A stretch of DNA of 64,000 bases from Letharia columbiana (GCF_014066305.1 NW_023501038.1:806001-870000), one strand, 5' to 3'. Positions 24,674-36,746 are shown, numbered from the stretch's first letter. Translations and numbers: made by a program. Notes: generated by a model from the letters alone, not told the origin.

Positions 24674-25133
24674 CGTACTTCATGTTCCTTGCTTGGATAC
24701 TGCGAAGAGCGAATGGGTAGAGTGTTATAGACTTGGATTATTGCGTAAAAGCTCCGCTCGCCAAGAAAACTTAAAGCTATGGATATGATTGTCTGTTTGT
24801 GAAGTAGAGAAAGGTTTTACGTTATAGAATGCCTTACAACACAGCGATCAACGCTGAGTCTGTGCCGCATCATTCAGCCTGTAGCTCCGTCTCACAAGCC
24901 CCTGACTGCATCATTCTGGGTCAGCTCCGACTGATAAGAGCTGCGCCGCTTATCTTTCGTCACGGAAGCGCATAAAAGCTGCATGTGATATGCAAAACCG
25001 GCGAGTTAGTATTGTCAATCGCCTTTCTCAAATCTTGTGAAAATAACTTGCGGAAAGTCCATTTTCAAATTGAGACTGAGATCAGAACGCAGAATAGTCA
25101 ATTCGCTTTACTTCTCCAAGCGCTAAATTCGGC
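24674..25133. promoter_or_regulatory. Upstream region of the aminotransferase gene
   Basis: 460-bp spacer between tandem plus-strand genes. No distinct motif recognised. Confidence 0.45.
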
Positions 25134-26591
25134 ATGGACTGTCTATCCCGGAGGGGACATTCCAACGTCACCAAGACTATGGCTCAGCTTCCAAAAGCGA
25201 TGCTAGAAAACATCGATAACGATACGGACGTTAGAGAATACCACGAGCCAATTGATTTGTCAATGGCTGAGAATTGGCTCATCAGAGAAGAGGTCCTCGG
25301 TATAGGTAAGCTTGCTATTGAAAAGCACTTCGACGGCCATGTAATTTCACACATCGTTTCATTTCCCTTCGAAGCGCTACTGACGCTGATGATTCTTCCA
25401 GCATCTTTCCATGCCTACAGATTTCTGGGGCAATCCTCGCCTTCTAAAGCTCCTTGCCAATCTTTTCAACAATTATTTCGCACCCAAAATACCAGTCCAA
25501 CAAGCTCACATTGCTGTTTCCTCGGGCGCAGCGACATGTCTGGATACACTTCTTTGGAATATTTGCAACGAGGGGGACGGTGTATTGATTCCAGGCCCGT
25601 ATTGGAGTATGTATCTCCGTAATCGTGGTGCTACCGAAGCTCAGGCGTGCAGATGGCTATGATGTCCACTGCCGTAATCGATCCGCCACCAGCCCGATCC
25701 TGGTCAGCTTTCCCCGTCTCCAAGATGCTTTTAGTATGGCTCTTGTTACGGCCTTGGAAAAAACTTTCGCCTCTTCCAGTTGCACAATCAAGGCTTTGAT
25801 CCTTACCAATCCACATAACCCTCTTGGACAGTGCTATCCTAAACCCGTCCTTGAAGAATGTCTTCGGTTCTGTCAGCGGCGAAATATTCATCTGATCTCC
25901 GATGAGGTCTTTGCGCTCAGTACTTTCAATCCCAGTCAAGTCGATTTGCCCGAGACTCGTCACTTCGTTTCAATGCTGGCCGTTGATCCGACTGCGCTTG
26001 ATTGCGACCCTGGAAGAGTCCATGTTGTATGGAGTATGAGCAAAGACTTCGCCGCTGGGGGTATCAAGCTGGTCAGAGCCGCCGCATCCATAACAAAGAC
26101 AGACATTTACAATTCATGATTAGGGCTGCACCATAACTCAAGATAATCCTTCACTCCGTGACGGACTTGCCATGGCAACCTTCATGAACGTTTCGACCCT
26201 TTCGACAGTCTTTGCAAGCGCTCTGCTTTCGTCCGAGTCCTTGCCAGAGCTCGTAAAGCTTAATTCAGTACGCTTGGCAGAGGCTTATAATACACTGACG
26301 AGCTTCTTCGACCGTTATGGCATCTACTATATCCCTTGTCATGCAGGTCATTTCATGCTGGCAAAGCTGGCCCCACAAGCGAGCAGTTGGGATGATGAAG
26401 CTGCACTCATAATTCGACTAGGTGAAGCAGGAGTGCTAGTCAGTCCAGGTCAAGCTTATCATGTGGTTGAAAAAGGCTGGGCGCGAGTCAGCTTCGCAGT
26501 GGAAAGGGCGACTCTGAAAGAAGCTATAAGGAGAATGAAGTGTGTGTTACCTTGGGCTTCGAATGCTCCCAGGCAAACGGCCAGGCAATGA
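25134..26591 (+). CDS. PLP-dependent aminotransferase, ACC-synthase-like (fold type I)
   Basis: Four exons: 25134-25340, 25402-25606, 25653-26071 and 26124-26591 (introns of 61, 46 and 52 nt) give 432 aa. I prefer the ATG at 25134 because LSRRG after it resembles the family N-terminus; a second ATG is at 25179. Motifs in order are IDLSMAENWLIREE, FWGNPRLLKLLANLFN, the cofactor loop SSGAATCLDTLLWN, PGPYWNGYD, LTNPHNPLGQCY, ISDEVFALSTF and WSMSKDF, with Lys268 as the expected Schiff-base lysine. The family covers ACC synthases and related aminotransferases; in fungi many act in specialised metabolism rather than ethylene synthesis. No disruption is seen. Its position beside the A-T enzyme suggests it supplies or consumes an amino or 2-oxo acid substrate, which is inference. 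Confidence 0.92.
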
Positions 26592-28048
26592 CGGGAATGC
26601 TGCGCAACTTCAAATCTTGAAAGGCTACATTAGAGATGGGTATGCAGAACGATTGCAATTCCCTTGGTATTCAAATCCTAACACATCACTATCTGTGTCG
26701 AGGTTCAAATCCAGATTGTAAGGCTGCGAGAGTCTATGCTGGTCATTGCCCGGGAACGGGATTTCCGAGCGTCCAAAAAAAAATGGCGCTGAAATTGGGC
26801 GCAGAGATCATGTCAAATGAAACATCTTCGCATACTAGCAGCATGCAGCTGAAATGCTCCATTGCATCATGAGGAACGAGGCACGAAAGTCTGGTAAAAT
26901 CTTTCATCCAGGCTGAGGGATATACCGAGGTGTGGGATTATTAAGGCGTCGAATCATATCCTTGCGCTTTTGATCTAATACATAGTCCAATCCCGACAAG
27001 TAGGCACGCTTCATAATAGGTCGCGAAAGCATGCACTGCGGGATCTAATATTGAAAATACGTAGACGGACTTGGATTCCGAGCCGTGTAGGGAGTACCTT
27101 AGCACTGGAGCCTAGATTATTAGTGTAGTGTAAATCTCTCACAGTCATAATTGACCCCAGAGTCGTATTTTCCAAGTAACAGAAATTCGTCGGGCGCTCC
27201 TTTATCCCTTTCCATACGATGTTTGGCTATTTGTGTCAAAGAGTGCATGCACAGCCAGCCCTCTTCGCCTTAAATTTTTCTCTCTTTTTTTTCTTCTATC
27301 TATTTGCCCGAAAATGTGTGCATTCTAAGCTCGATGCAGCCTCTGTCCCCGTTCCCATCTGGCAGGCTGGTTGCCATTATTCACCAATGACAAGCTTTCA
27401 GTATGGGGAGATACTACATGCTCTACCGCCTTGTACCTCAAGTTCTAAATTGAAAGATCTGAATTTGCCCGCACGGGCACAGACAACAATCAAAGTGATT
27501 CAGGCTGCCAATACTCTAGCAGGATGAGTCAGACATTGCTTATAGAGACGTAGCCTCGAGTAGAATTGTCATTGATGAGTGGATGCGCCTACGGCTCCTT
27601 CCTTGACGCCCGTTAAAAAATATTCCTCGCTTCTAACACTGCTGCGCTGACTCGAACCTAAGTGTATACATGCACATCAGTAAGTCATTCATGGCTTTAG
27701 ACGGAGCGATGTATGAATATCGGAGCCTGGGGTAGATAGACCATCTCTGGGCCTAACTACTATCCGAAAGGCTTAGTAATGTGGTAGGTGTAGCTCTAAC
27801 CAGCATTTTCCGAGCTGCAGAATCCATCATTGAATTCCCAAAGAGCCAGATGCGCCATTCGGACCGTACCTTTCGACCTTGTCTCTTGCGTAACCGTGGC
27901 ACGGTTACCCACCGCAAGTCGCAAAATCAGCTTCGTAAATAGCGCATTATGGACATCTTCCGGTTGACATTAACGAGTTGTATTAAACTTTGCAAGTCGA
28001 AGTCAGAGAACTCTACCTCAATCAACGTTGGGTGGAATCCTTTACACA
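26592..28048. other. Intergenic, no gene recognised
   Basis: 1.46 kb of normal composition. An open frame of 102 codons at 27219-27527 has no family resemblance, and its hydrophobic run comes from a T-rich tract. A T-arm-like GGTTCAAATCC at about 26702 is not accompanied by the rest of a tRNA. Confidence 0.55.
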
Positions 28049-28660
28049 ATGCATATTTTGAATGCAATCTTGCTTCTGATACTTGCAGGGCTATTCCAAT
28101 CAGTTATGACGACAACTTCGCCTCTTACGGTTTCATCCAGCTCTGTAAAGGCCCCTCTAATTGGACATCTTCCAGCTGTAATCAATGTGTCAAATCCGAC
28201 GACGAGGTGAGTCCATAACCAGAGATATAACCCGCACTAGTAGGGTCGTCACGCTCTCTAATCTATACATAGTGTAAACGATTACCCAATCGACCCGTAC
28301 CAAATGCGAGTTCATGACACCACGACGTCCCTGATATTCAGTAAATACGGGCCTCCAATACACTTTCAGACGTTCCTCGAGCTCATCGCCATAACACAAT
28401 ATCAATTGATCGGAGCCGTCACCGCTGCGCATGGTGACGGGCCAGTACACCAATCGAACTTCGAGTGGTCTGAAAAAAGATTGTTCATAAGAATTAGTCG
28501 TCCACTTGCTCGGGAAGATTTGACGTGGTTGATGTTGGCAGACACATTGGAAGGGTTGAGGGTCTTCTTCGATGGTTTGCAGGGGTGGTTTGAAACCTCC
28601 ATCACAATCTTAGATGATACTGCCGGGCCCGTTGGGGATGGAAGCGTTTCCTTTTGGTGA
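28049..28660 (+). CDS. Small secreted protein, conserved-type fungal hypothetical
   Basis: Exons 28049-28206 and 28273-28660, with a 66-nt GT-AG intron, give 181 aa. The N-terminus MHILNAILLLILAGLFQSV is a good signal peptide. The mature part begins with a Thr/Ser-rich stretch and continues through YPIDPYQMRVHDTTTSLIF to a folded-looking region with WSEKRLFIRISR and DTLEGLRVFFDGLQGWFET. Cysteines are essentially absent, unlike classical Cys-rich effectors. I do not recognise the family. It is the last gene before an AT-rich RIP block, a setting common for effector candidates. The join is supported by the correct frame and a canonical donor (GTGAGT). Confidence 0.75.
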
Positions 28661-29040
28661 CGATTGTTGACGGGAGCAATGCGCTGGGAAACTTTCTTGT
28701 GATGGATAAGGAACGTCGTCTCTGGATTATTATGAGGTCGTGCTTGGAGCCATGTAATGTAGCCTTTTCTTGGCCTGGTTAGAGGCCTCCGAATGCGCTT
28801 TAGGAGTCGAGAACGATGGATGGATGAACGAAGCACGGAAAGAATGGGGCTTGGCGCTCGGCGCATGAATCTTATAATAGCGGTATCCCACACTCATTAG
28901 AAGTTCGTATGTTCTGTGTTATAGGATGATCCGGGCCCAACGTCTTCGAAAGCCCTGCTGAAGCTCTAAGATAGAGAATAGACACATCATCGTACCGTTG
29001 TTGAGTGTGTAATAGGTAGGCAAGGTTATAAACACTGATT
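28661..29040. other. Gene-island edge, nothing recognised
   Basis: Normal composition passing into AT-rich sequence at about 29.04 kb. The minus-strand frame over 28402-28893 is a shadow of the secreted-protein gene and its 3' region. Confidence 0.5.
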
Positions 29041-32000
29041 AATATCTCGGGATACTCGACTCCTAGTACTTTCTCTCTGTACTTCCTCTAATATCGAAGT
29101 ATTAATGTAAGTAAACCTAAGCTATATAATATGGCACTAGCGATATTATTAGGTTTCCGTAACTTAACGTAGCTTAGCCTAGCGTAACTTGACGTATAAT
29201 TATTTTCTTCGTTTCTTTATAGCTTTCTAACTTCTTTAATTAATTAATTAGAATTATATTAAGAAATATCTTTCTTCTTTATAAAACTTCTTTCTCGAAG
29301 TATATATTAACTTTTTATATTTATAATCTTAATAATTAATAGTAATATTTACTTTTCTATATTAATGTACTACTTCTTATTATTTTATATTAGAGATTAC
29401 TTTTATATTAAGAAGTTTTCTTTTATTAGAATAATACTTTCTATATTAAAAGATATTCCTTTCTTTAAATTAAAGAATTTACTTTTTTAGAAAAAATCTA
29501 TTTCTTTATTATAAAAAAGTTATTATTATATATCTATAATAACTCTTTATTTATCTACTTCTTACTCGAAGAAACTTCTTTTTCTTTATAAAACTTATTT
29601 CTTTAAAGCTATCTATCTTTCTTTCTTTATAAAAATATATAAAAACTTTAAATCTAAAGCTCTTATACTCTAGAATCTTTATTTTAAATTTTATATAAAG
29701 TATTAAATTTTTAACGCTAATCTATATTTAGAATTAATTTAAATTTATTACTTTTTTAAAGAAAGAATTTTTTTTTAGAAGAAAGAATCGCTATAAGAGT
29801 TACTTAATTTCTCTTATCTATTAATCTAAAAGTTTCTATAAAATTTGAAATTGCTAATCGCGCGTGTGTCGCGGAAATTATAAAATTCGTCGAATTAGTA
29901 AATCTAATTAGAATCTATCTAAATTCCGCCGGTTTAGTAACTATCTTAATCTTTTTCGCTAGTTCTATTAGTTTAGTAGTAATATATATAAAAAGAAAGT
30001 TCTAATAATCGACGTTACGACGATAAGGTTCTATAACGATAAGTATTAACGTTAATTTAAATTTGATTATAAAATTAAACGATTTAATAAAATTAGTCGC
30101 GTAGATAATACTCTAATATAGCGTATAATAACTCGATATATATATTAATAATAATATATATTAATATTATATGTATATAGAGTATATTAGAGTATATTAT
30201 ATAAAATTTTTAAAGTTACTAAAAATTTTTAAAGTTACTAAATTAATAGAACTGGTAAAAAGAATTAGATATAGATAAAGTCTATTTAATAGACTAAATC
30301 GTGCTTATAATACGAATCCGACGGAAATGGCGGAAATTCACTTTTCAGATTTGTAGATGTTTATCTTTTTAAATAACTTTTCTTCTCTTAAAAAAATTTA
30401 TCTCTTATTTTTAATAAAGCTTTCTTTTTATTTTCTTTCTATATCTTCTTTTATAATAAAGTATAATTATTTATAATTAACGAAATTAGAAAATCTATAT
30501 TAAATAGAATTAACGATTTTATTTATTTTTTAATTTTAAGCTTTCTTAATAAAAACTTTTAAACTTTATAAATAAATTCTTAATGAAAACTATTATTAGA
30601 TTATTAAATCGATTATATAGATATATAATTTATCTATTAATATTCTATATAATTAAAATTTATATATTTAATAAAGTCGATCTTAGAGTATTAACTTAAT
30701 CTCTTTTTAGAAATTACTCGATTAAAGAAATCTCTTATCTACTCTCTTTTCTAAAATTATAATTTTAGATTTATAAATATTTTAATAAAAGTAATTATTA
30801 TTATTATATATAAAGTTTATTATTATATAAATAGTAATTACTTTCTTATCTAATAAGTTAAAATAGCTCGACTTAAGTTTAAAAATAGCTTTATTTTTAA
30901 ATATTTAAGGTTTAATTTAAGAGGTTTTATAAATATTTTTCTAGAGTTATTATCTTTTTTTTTTTTAAATAACTTAACCTTTTTATCTTAATAATAATAA
31001 TTTTTTTTAAACTTAATAAAAACAAAGAAAGAAGATTTATTAATCTTTTTTTATTATTATTTATAACTCTTATATAAAGATTTTAATTTCTTTATTAATT
31101 TTAATTCTTATCTTTCTTTTTATCGCTTTTAGATTTTATATTAAAAATAAACTTAACTTTAAGAAAATTTAATATATTAAATTCTTAGAATCTCTATATA
31201 AGTATAAATTTAATAAATAAAATTCTCTTTCTATTAAATTAAGCTATATTCGATAAAATATTAAAAAATAATAATAAAAAATATTAAAACTTTATAAATA
31301 TAGGCTTTTCTAATAATTAATCTAATAAATCGATTTTTAATTAATTAGAAGCTTCTAATTTAGAAAATATCGCTTTAAAATCTAATTTTAATTTCTAGCG
31401 AAAATTAGTCTTTATAAAATTAAGAGAGCTTTTAATAACTATTTTCTTCGTCTATAAGAGTAGATTTATTAATATAATAAATTATACTATAAGCTATATA
31501 AATAACTCTAAAAAACTTATAATTTATATTTAATATTATAGATTTAATAAGTTTATAAAATCTTTTAAAATCTTTTAGATAAGCTACTTTAAGGAAATCT
31601 AGTAATAATTTCTATTTTTTTAATTTAGAATTCTTTTATCTAGATCTTAAAAAGTTATATAATATTAATAATATTATTTTTAATAGTAAAGAAACTATAT
31701 ATTAGAAAATATATTTTTTCTATTAATATATAAAAGATTATATTATAATTAAAAAAGAGAATATTATATATATAAATCTTTTAACTTATTTTTATAAAGC
31801 TATCTTATTTTAATAGTTAAATATATTATTTTAAAATAAGAAAGATATAATAATATAACTTTAAATAGAATTAAGAAAAACGCTTATTTAATTATAAGAT
31901 TATTTTAAAATATTTATATTTTTAACTTTAAATTAATTTATAAAATAAGTTTATACTTTTAATAATATTAATAATAAATATAATTCTATAAGCTATATAT

Positions 32001-32156
32001 AAAGTATTTTTAAATATATTATATAAGTAAGAATTTTTAAAAACTATATTTAAGCTATATAGATATAAAATTATTTAAAAATCGAGTTATAAATTACTAT
32101 ATCGTCTTTAATTTTTTAAATTATATTTCGTTAATTTATAGAGAAGTTTAATAATA
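29041..32156. repeat. RIP-mutated AT-rich block with one MITE
   Basis: CpA and TpG are nearly absent and no frame survives. Apart from the TA-flanked MITE at 29817-30357 I could not assign the sequence to a transposon family. Confidence 0.65.
29817..30357. mobile_element. 541-bp TA-flanked MITE (copy B)
   Basis: Homologous to 4696-5257 along its length, including the CCGCCGGTTTAG and TCGACGTTACGACGATAAGG blocks. Termini are TCTATTAATCTAAAAG and CTTTTCAGATTTGTAGA. The left flank is TA; the right flank is TG, so one side has changed. It is moderately RIP-mutated, more than copy A in places. Confidence 0.75.
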
Positions 32157-32161
32157 GAAAG

Positions 32162-32327
32162 TATTACGAGCGTATTCTTAATATACTACTCAGTTCTATA
32201 ACTAGCGGGCCTTAGCGAAGACATCTCCTACTATATTATATCTTCTTTCTATATATATAGTTCGATAGTCTTATTATTCTTAATCTATCTCACTTATATT
32301 AATATCGTATTTATACTAGTCTTAATA
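32162..32327 (+). repeat. 5' LTR of the second Gypsy element
   Basis: 166 bp, nearly identical to 35702-35867 with a few C-to-T and G-to-A differences. It is related to the 183-bp LTRs at 4196 and 11468. Confidence 0.9.
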
Positions 32328-32403
32328 TTATAATAAAGCTTCTTCGTATACCCTCCGACGAAGAGAATTAATAGGTTTTCACTTTCTACTTGAAGTAAGC
32401 GAC

Positions 32404-32583
32404 TGTCACAGTAAGCTGTCGTGACTACATAGGTACATGATTTTACCATACCTTCGTACCTGCCAAGGAGGTACCTTGGCAAGAACCTTAGCTTAGCATT
32501 ATAAGTAGTTACTTCTCAGTAGAAGAACAACCATCTTTACTACACACCACTCATTGTGCTTACATTTCCATGTTGCTCTCACA
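32404..32583 (+). repeat. 5' LTR of the mini retroelement
   Basis: 180 bp, TGTCACAG to CTCACA. At every substituted site relative to the 3' LTR this copy has T or A where the other has C or G, which may be light RIP or drift. Confidence 0.92.
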
Positions 32584-32592
32584 ACTTGGTAG

Positions 32593-33045
32593 CATTCTGT
32601 CTACGTGGAAGGCGACACTGATGACTACAAGTCATATGAGCTACAGTCCTTGCTTAACAAGCGTGTCAGACGTCGTGGCAAAGGTCATTCGGTCGAATAT
32701 CTAGCACGTTGGAAAGGATATGGCCCTGAGTACGATCAATGGTACAATGTCAAACAGCTAGGCGATGCTCCGGAATTGGTGAAAGACTACGAGATCGCCA
32801 TGTCCCCTCTATCAGAGCCACTCGTTGCTACACTACCAGAGCTACTACCTCCCCTACCAACAACGCATTTGCAGAAGCCTTCCGCAATCGATCATGCTAC
32901 TACACTATCACTACCTCCGCTACCAGAGCTACCACCTCTACTATCAACGACGTTGCAGAAGCCTTCCGTAATTGAACCTTCGAAGCCTACCACGGAGAAA
33001 GCTATTGCGGTTGTGATACCGAGGAGGAAGGAATTAACCATGTGA
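32593..33045 (+). CDS. Chromodomain-encoding frame inside the mini retroelement (no upstream ATG)
   Basis: The frame is open from 32593 (after TAG at 32590-32592) to TGA at 33043-33045, about 150 codons. After VEGDTDDYKSYELQSLLNKR comes the chromodomain core with RRRGKGHSVEYLARWKGYGPEYDQWYN (split here by its aromatic cage residues: Y of VEYL, W of ARWKGY, W of DQWY) and then NAPEL-like DAPELVKDYE, the pattern of chromodomains at the C-terminus of Gypsy integrases that bind methylated histone H3 tails. A Pro/Leu-rich tail follows with a near duplication of about 85 bp. No in-frame ATG precedes the domain; the first one (IAMSPL) lies after it. Translation of the domain would need a non-AUG start or a fusion. 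It is best seen as a pol 3' remnant. Confidence 0.7.
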   Translation, partial: HSVYVEGDTDDYKSYELQSLLNKRVRRRGKGHSVEYLARWKGYGPEYDQWYNVKQLGDAPELVKDYEIAMSPLSEPLVATLPELLPPLPTTHLQKPSAIDHATTLSLPPLPELPPLLSTTLQKPSVIEPSKPTTEKAIAVVIPRRKELTM

Positions 33046-33127
33046 GAGCATTGCTAATGTATTTGCTTTTATGGTACTTTATGCTTATATGCCGAGGTCG
33101 CCATGAGCTTTTTTATCGGCGGCATGT

Positions 33128-33306
33128 TGTCACAGTAAGCTGTCGCGACTGCATAGGTACATGGTTCTACCATACCTTCGTACCTGCCAAGGAGGTACCT
33201 TGGCAAGAACCTTAGCTTAGCATTATAAGTAGTTACTTCTCAGTAGAAGAACAACCATCTTTACTACACACCACTCTTGTGCCTACATTTCCATGTTGCT
33301 CTCACA
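33128..33306 (+). repeat. 3' LTR of the mini retroelement
   Basis: 179 bp, almost identical to 32404-32583, followed at once by the target duplication GCGAC. Confidence 0.92.
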
Positions 33307-35701
33307 GCGACCGAGTCTAATAAAGAAAACGCTGGGTATTTCTATTATATAGAAGCCCCACCATATATATAAATCACAAACCACCTACATTATTCGAAAG
33401 AATCTATATTAGATAATCTACATTATTAACGATAGCTTAATCCATCAAGAAACGAGTGTTATAGAACCTCGCGAAGAAATAAAATTTCAACACTCAATAC
33501 AGAGATCTACTACCTTTCTCGACTCGCGCATACCTTTATAGTATCGGAGTTTCAAAGATCTCTCTATTTCACTTAACGAAGATACTATTCGATATTATAA
33601 TAAATCTCTACGAGGAAGCTTAGTCAAAATCGCTATTTTTACGCCTATCTTCTCCGCTCCGTTCTTATCTATATTTAATATATTATAAGTTTCTTAAATT
33701 CTTACTTAAATTCATCTATATTAATATTAAAATATATTTCTTTATATCGTCGATTATCTATATATTATAGCTAGCTTTATCTTATATATAATAATTTATA
33801 TAGAAGATACTTATCTTTAAATTCGCTATAACTCTATATATTATATATATAATACTCTCTATCTATTAAAAATCTTTATTAGCGATTTTATATTAATTAA
33901 GAAAAGATATTAGAATAATAATAAAAGATATAGAATTAAAACTCGCCTAAGATCTCTATTCCGCCCTCGTCCCTATTATTATCTACTTTACGAGATTTCG
34001 AGATATTTAAAGTATATCGATATCGACTAATCTCTTTATAGCTAATTAGATAGCTACTTAGTCTAAGACTATTAGATTTATCTATCTTTATAAATACTAA
34101 TTTAATATTATTCGATAACTAGAAAATAAGAATTTAAGATAAGCTTACTTATAATAATAATTATTTCTTTATTAATATCTTTAAAATTATCTATATTATA
34201 GTAAAACTTAAAGAGAAAATTAATTAATATATATCTATTAGATAATAATATCGCTTATACTTTATAGTCGATAATCTTCTAAATTATTTAAGTAACGTAT
34301 ATAAGATACTCTTATTCGTTCTTAGAAAAATCTATTAATATACTTATAATAAAATAAGCTAAGAAAGTTAATTATTTCTTAAATTCTACGGTAATCTTAT
34401 TAAGTATATCGAATATAATTTTAGAAATAATAGTCTTAACGATCTTAGAAATAATAGTCTAATAAACGATATATAAAAGAAATCGAAACTTTATTTATAT
34501 AATTTAATTAATCTATTAATAAGAGATTAAATTATATCTAAATTAAAGAAATATATTATAAGAATATAGCTTTAATATTAATAATCTATTAAGAGATTTA
34601 TCGAGAAGAAAATTAAAAGATTCGCGAAGTAATATATAAAAGTAAAGGTCGAGACTAATATAAAGAAGAAATACTTAATTATAACCCGCCTTACTTTTAA
34701 TATATAGGATTTAAATCTTATTAAGATAGAGGATCTTATAGATAAGAACTAGGCTTATATATAAAAGTATAGTAAATACTTCGAACTCGATATAGATGTC
34801 GACGAAGCATACGAGCTTAGTTGCTAGGGCTTCCTATAAGCGACTCGGCAATATCTCGAATATCGCGTTTTCAGTCAAATTGAAACCGTCCGATGTCTTC
34901 GTCATAGCCTCATTTTTTCACATTCGCGAATTAATTCCTCAGGCTTATATTACTTAACAATAACTTTATATTAGACTTACTAAGTAGACTTCTCTTATTA
35001 TTATATATATAAACGTCTTTAAAAGCTATAGTACGTCGTCTATAGATCTTACTATCGCTATTAATAGTATTAATTAATATCGATTATATAGTATCTTATA
35101 GAGAGACTTATATTAAAGTTATTTAATATTAATTTAAAGTTTTAGCGTTTATAACTCGATTCGACTTAAGAGTAATTAACTAATTAGATTTCATTATTTT
35201 ATAAATTTTCTTATTATTATAAAAGTAAGTATTAAATAGCTATTCGATACTAGACTACGTTTTTAATTACTATTTATTTAATTCTTTATAGATCTTTATT
35301 AAATCGAGAGTCTTTAATACTTTAATAAAGTACTATTAACGATACGCTAGCGGAATCTCCTATTACTATCGCTATCGTTACTAAAAAAAGATACTAATTT
35401 AGTCTAGCATATTAATATTAAAAGTTCTTTATTTTTATAGATTCTTAGCGAGTATAATATATATATATACGATGAAATTATTTACTTCTTTCGAAGGTCT
35501 ACGGCAGATAAACTAAATAGAAAAAGAATCTAGAGAATCTTATCGATATATAGATAAGATATGGCTATATCTCCGGGATCTTAATTATCTCCAATCAAGG
35601 CCTATACCGACTATAGATATTTAAAGATATAAGGTAAGTAATAGGCCTACATCTCCGGTCTATCAGTTATAGAGATCATGGCTATTAAGAGAAAGGAGTA
35701 G

Positions 35702-35867
35702 TATTACGAGCGTATTCTTAATATATTACTTAGCCCTATAGCTAGCGAGCCTTAGCGAAGACATCTCCTACTATATTATATCTTCTTTCTATATATATAG
35801 TTCGATAGCCTTATTATTCTTAATCTATCTTACTTATACTAATATCGCACCTATGCTAGTCCTAATA
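35702..35867 (+). repeat. 3' LTR of the second Gypsy element
   Basis: 166 bp, collinear with 32162-32327 and followed by GAAAG. Confidence 0.9.
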
Positions 35868-35872
35868 GAAAG

Positions 35873-36744
35873 AAGCTATAATATTATTTTAATTAGTAAA
35901 AAAAATTATAATATAAAATTATATAAAAAAAAGTTTAAGATTAAGATTAAGAGAGAGATAGAGATTAAGATTATAAATAACGATTTAATAAGAATAAATC
36001 TTTTTCTAGAGAATAATAAGATGGATTTTAAAAAGCTTAAAAGTGACTATTTCTTTCTTCTTATCTTTTTTTAATAGATCTATAAATATATAATACTTAT
36101 TTTTATTAATTAAAATCGTTATATCTAGATTATAAATATTAATAATAATTAAATTTTCTTATATATTTCTCTTATACTTTTTAAGTTTATAGATTTTATT
36201 AATAGAATTAAGACGATTAAGTATCTTCTTATATATAATTATCTAAATAATAATTTCTATAAACTTTATCTTTAATTTAAACTTAGACTTAGATTTAGAC
36301 TTTAATTATAACTTTAGAGAATTAAGCTTTAAAGAACGCTTTATTAACTTCTAAATAGTTATTTATAAATATAATTAAAAAGATCTAATTAAATTAATTA
36401 TAATATTTAAATTAAATAAATTATTAGAATTATAATAAATGTTTATTTTATCTAGCTAGATAATATAGCGATAATTAAGAATATAATAATTAAGAATTTA
36501 TAAAAATATTTATAGTTTAATTTTTATAAAAGATATACTTTTATAATCTTAGAAATAAGAGCTTTATTTCTAAAGACTATTATAAAAATTATAATTCTAT
36601 ATATTTATAAAATTCTTCGATATATTATATAAATAATAATTATTATTTTTATAATATATATAAGAATAAGACTTTAAAAGATATAAAATTTAATTATAAA
36701 AACGAGGAAGTCGATATTAAGTTTATCTTAATTATTTATTATAT
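35873..36744. repeat. RIP-mutated AT-rich sequence, unresolved
   Basis: No CpA or TpG to speak of. The short frame at 35853-36074 begins inside the LTR and is Lys/Ile-rich, as expected by chance in AT-rich DNA. I see no family signature. Confidence 0.6.
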
Positions 36745-36746
36745 TA

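Larger units (their letters stand above)
32404..33306 (+). mobile_element. Young mini LTR retroelement carrying a chromodomain
   Basis: 903 bp, with LTRs of 180 bp (32404-32583) and 179 bp (33128-33306) that start TGTCACAG and end CTCACA. A 5-bp target duplication GCGAC is perfect at 32399-32403 and 33307-33311. A primer-binding-like TTGGTAGCATTC follows the 5' LTR. The two LTRs differ at about five transitions and one single-base indel, so the insertion is recent compared with its RIP-destroyed host. The 544-bp interior holds only a chromodomain-type reading frame: no gag, protease, reverse transcriptase, RNase H or integrase core. It must have been mobilised in trans. It looks like a deletion derivative of a chromovirus-type Gypsy that joined the leader to the end of pol. 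Confidence 0.9.
32162..35867 (+). mobile_element. Second Gypsy-family LTR element, internally deleted, hosting a nested retroelement
   Basis: LTRs of 166 bp at 32162-32327 and 35702-35867 start TATTACGAGCG and end CTAATA. A 5-bp target duplication GAAAG lies at 32157-32161 and 35868-35872, and a purine tract AGAGAAAGGAGTAG precedes the 3' LTR. Without the nested 903-bp insertion the element is about 2.8 kb, too short for a full Gypsy. No reverse-transcriptase motif was found, and the 3' non-coding region resembles that of the 4196-11650 element. It is mostly RIP-mutated, though 34790-34960 and 35510-35700 keep some CpA. Confidence 0.85.

Noticed and set aside
26690..26760. tRNA-like T-arm GGTTCAAATCC
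   Set aside because: No matching D-arm, anticodon arm or acceptor stem around it.
27219..27527. 102-codon plus-strand frame
   Set aside because: No homologous pattern, hydrophobic run from a T-rich tract, no supporting introns or motif.
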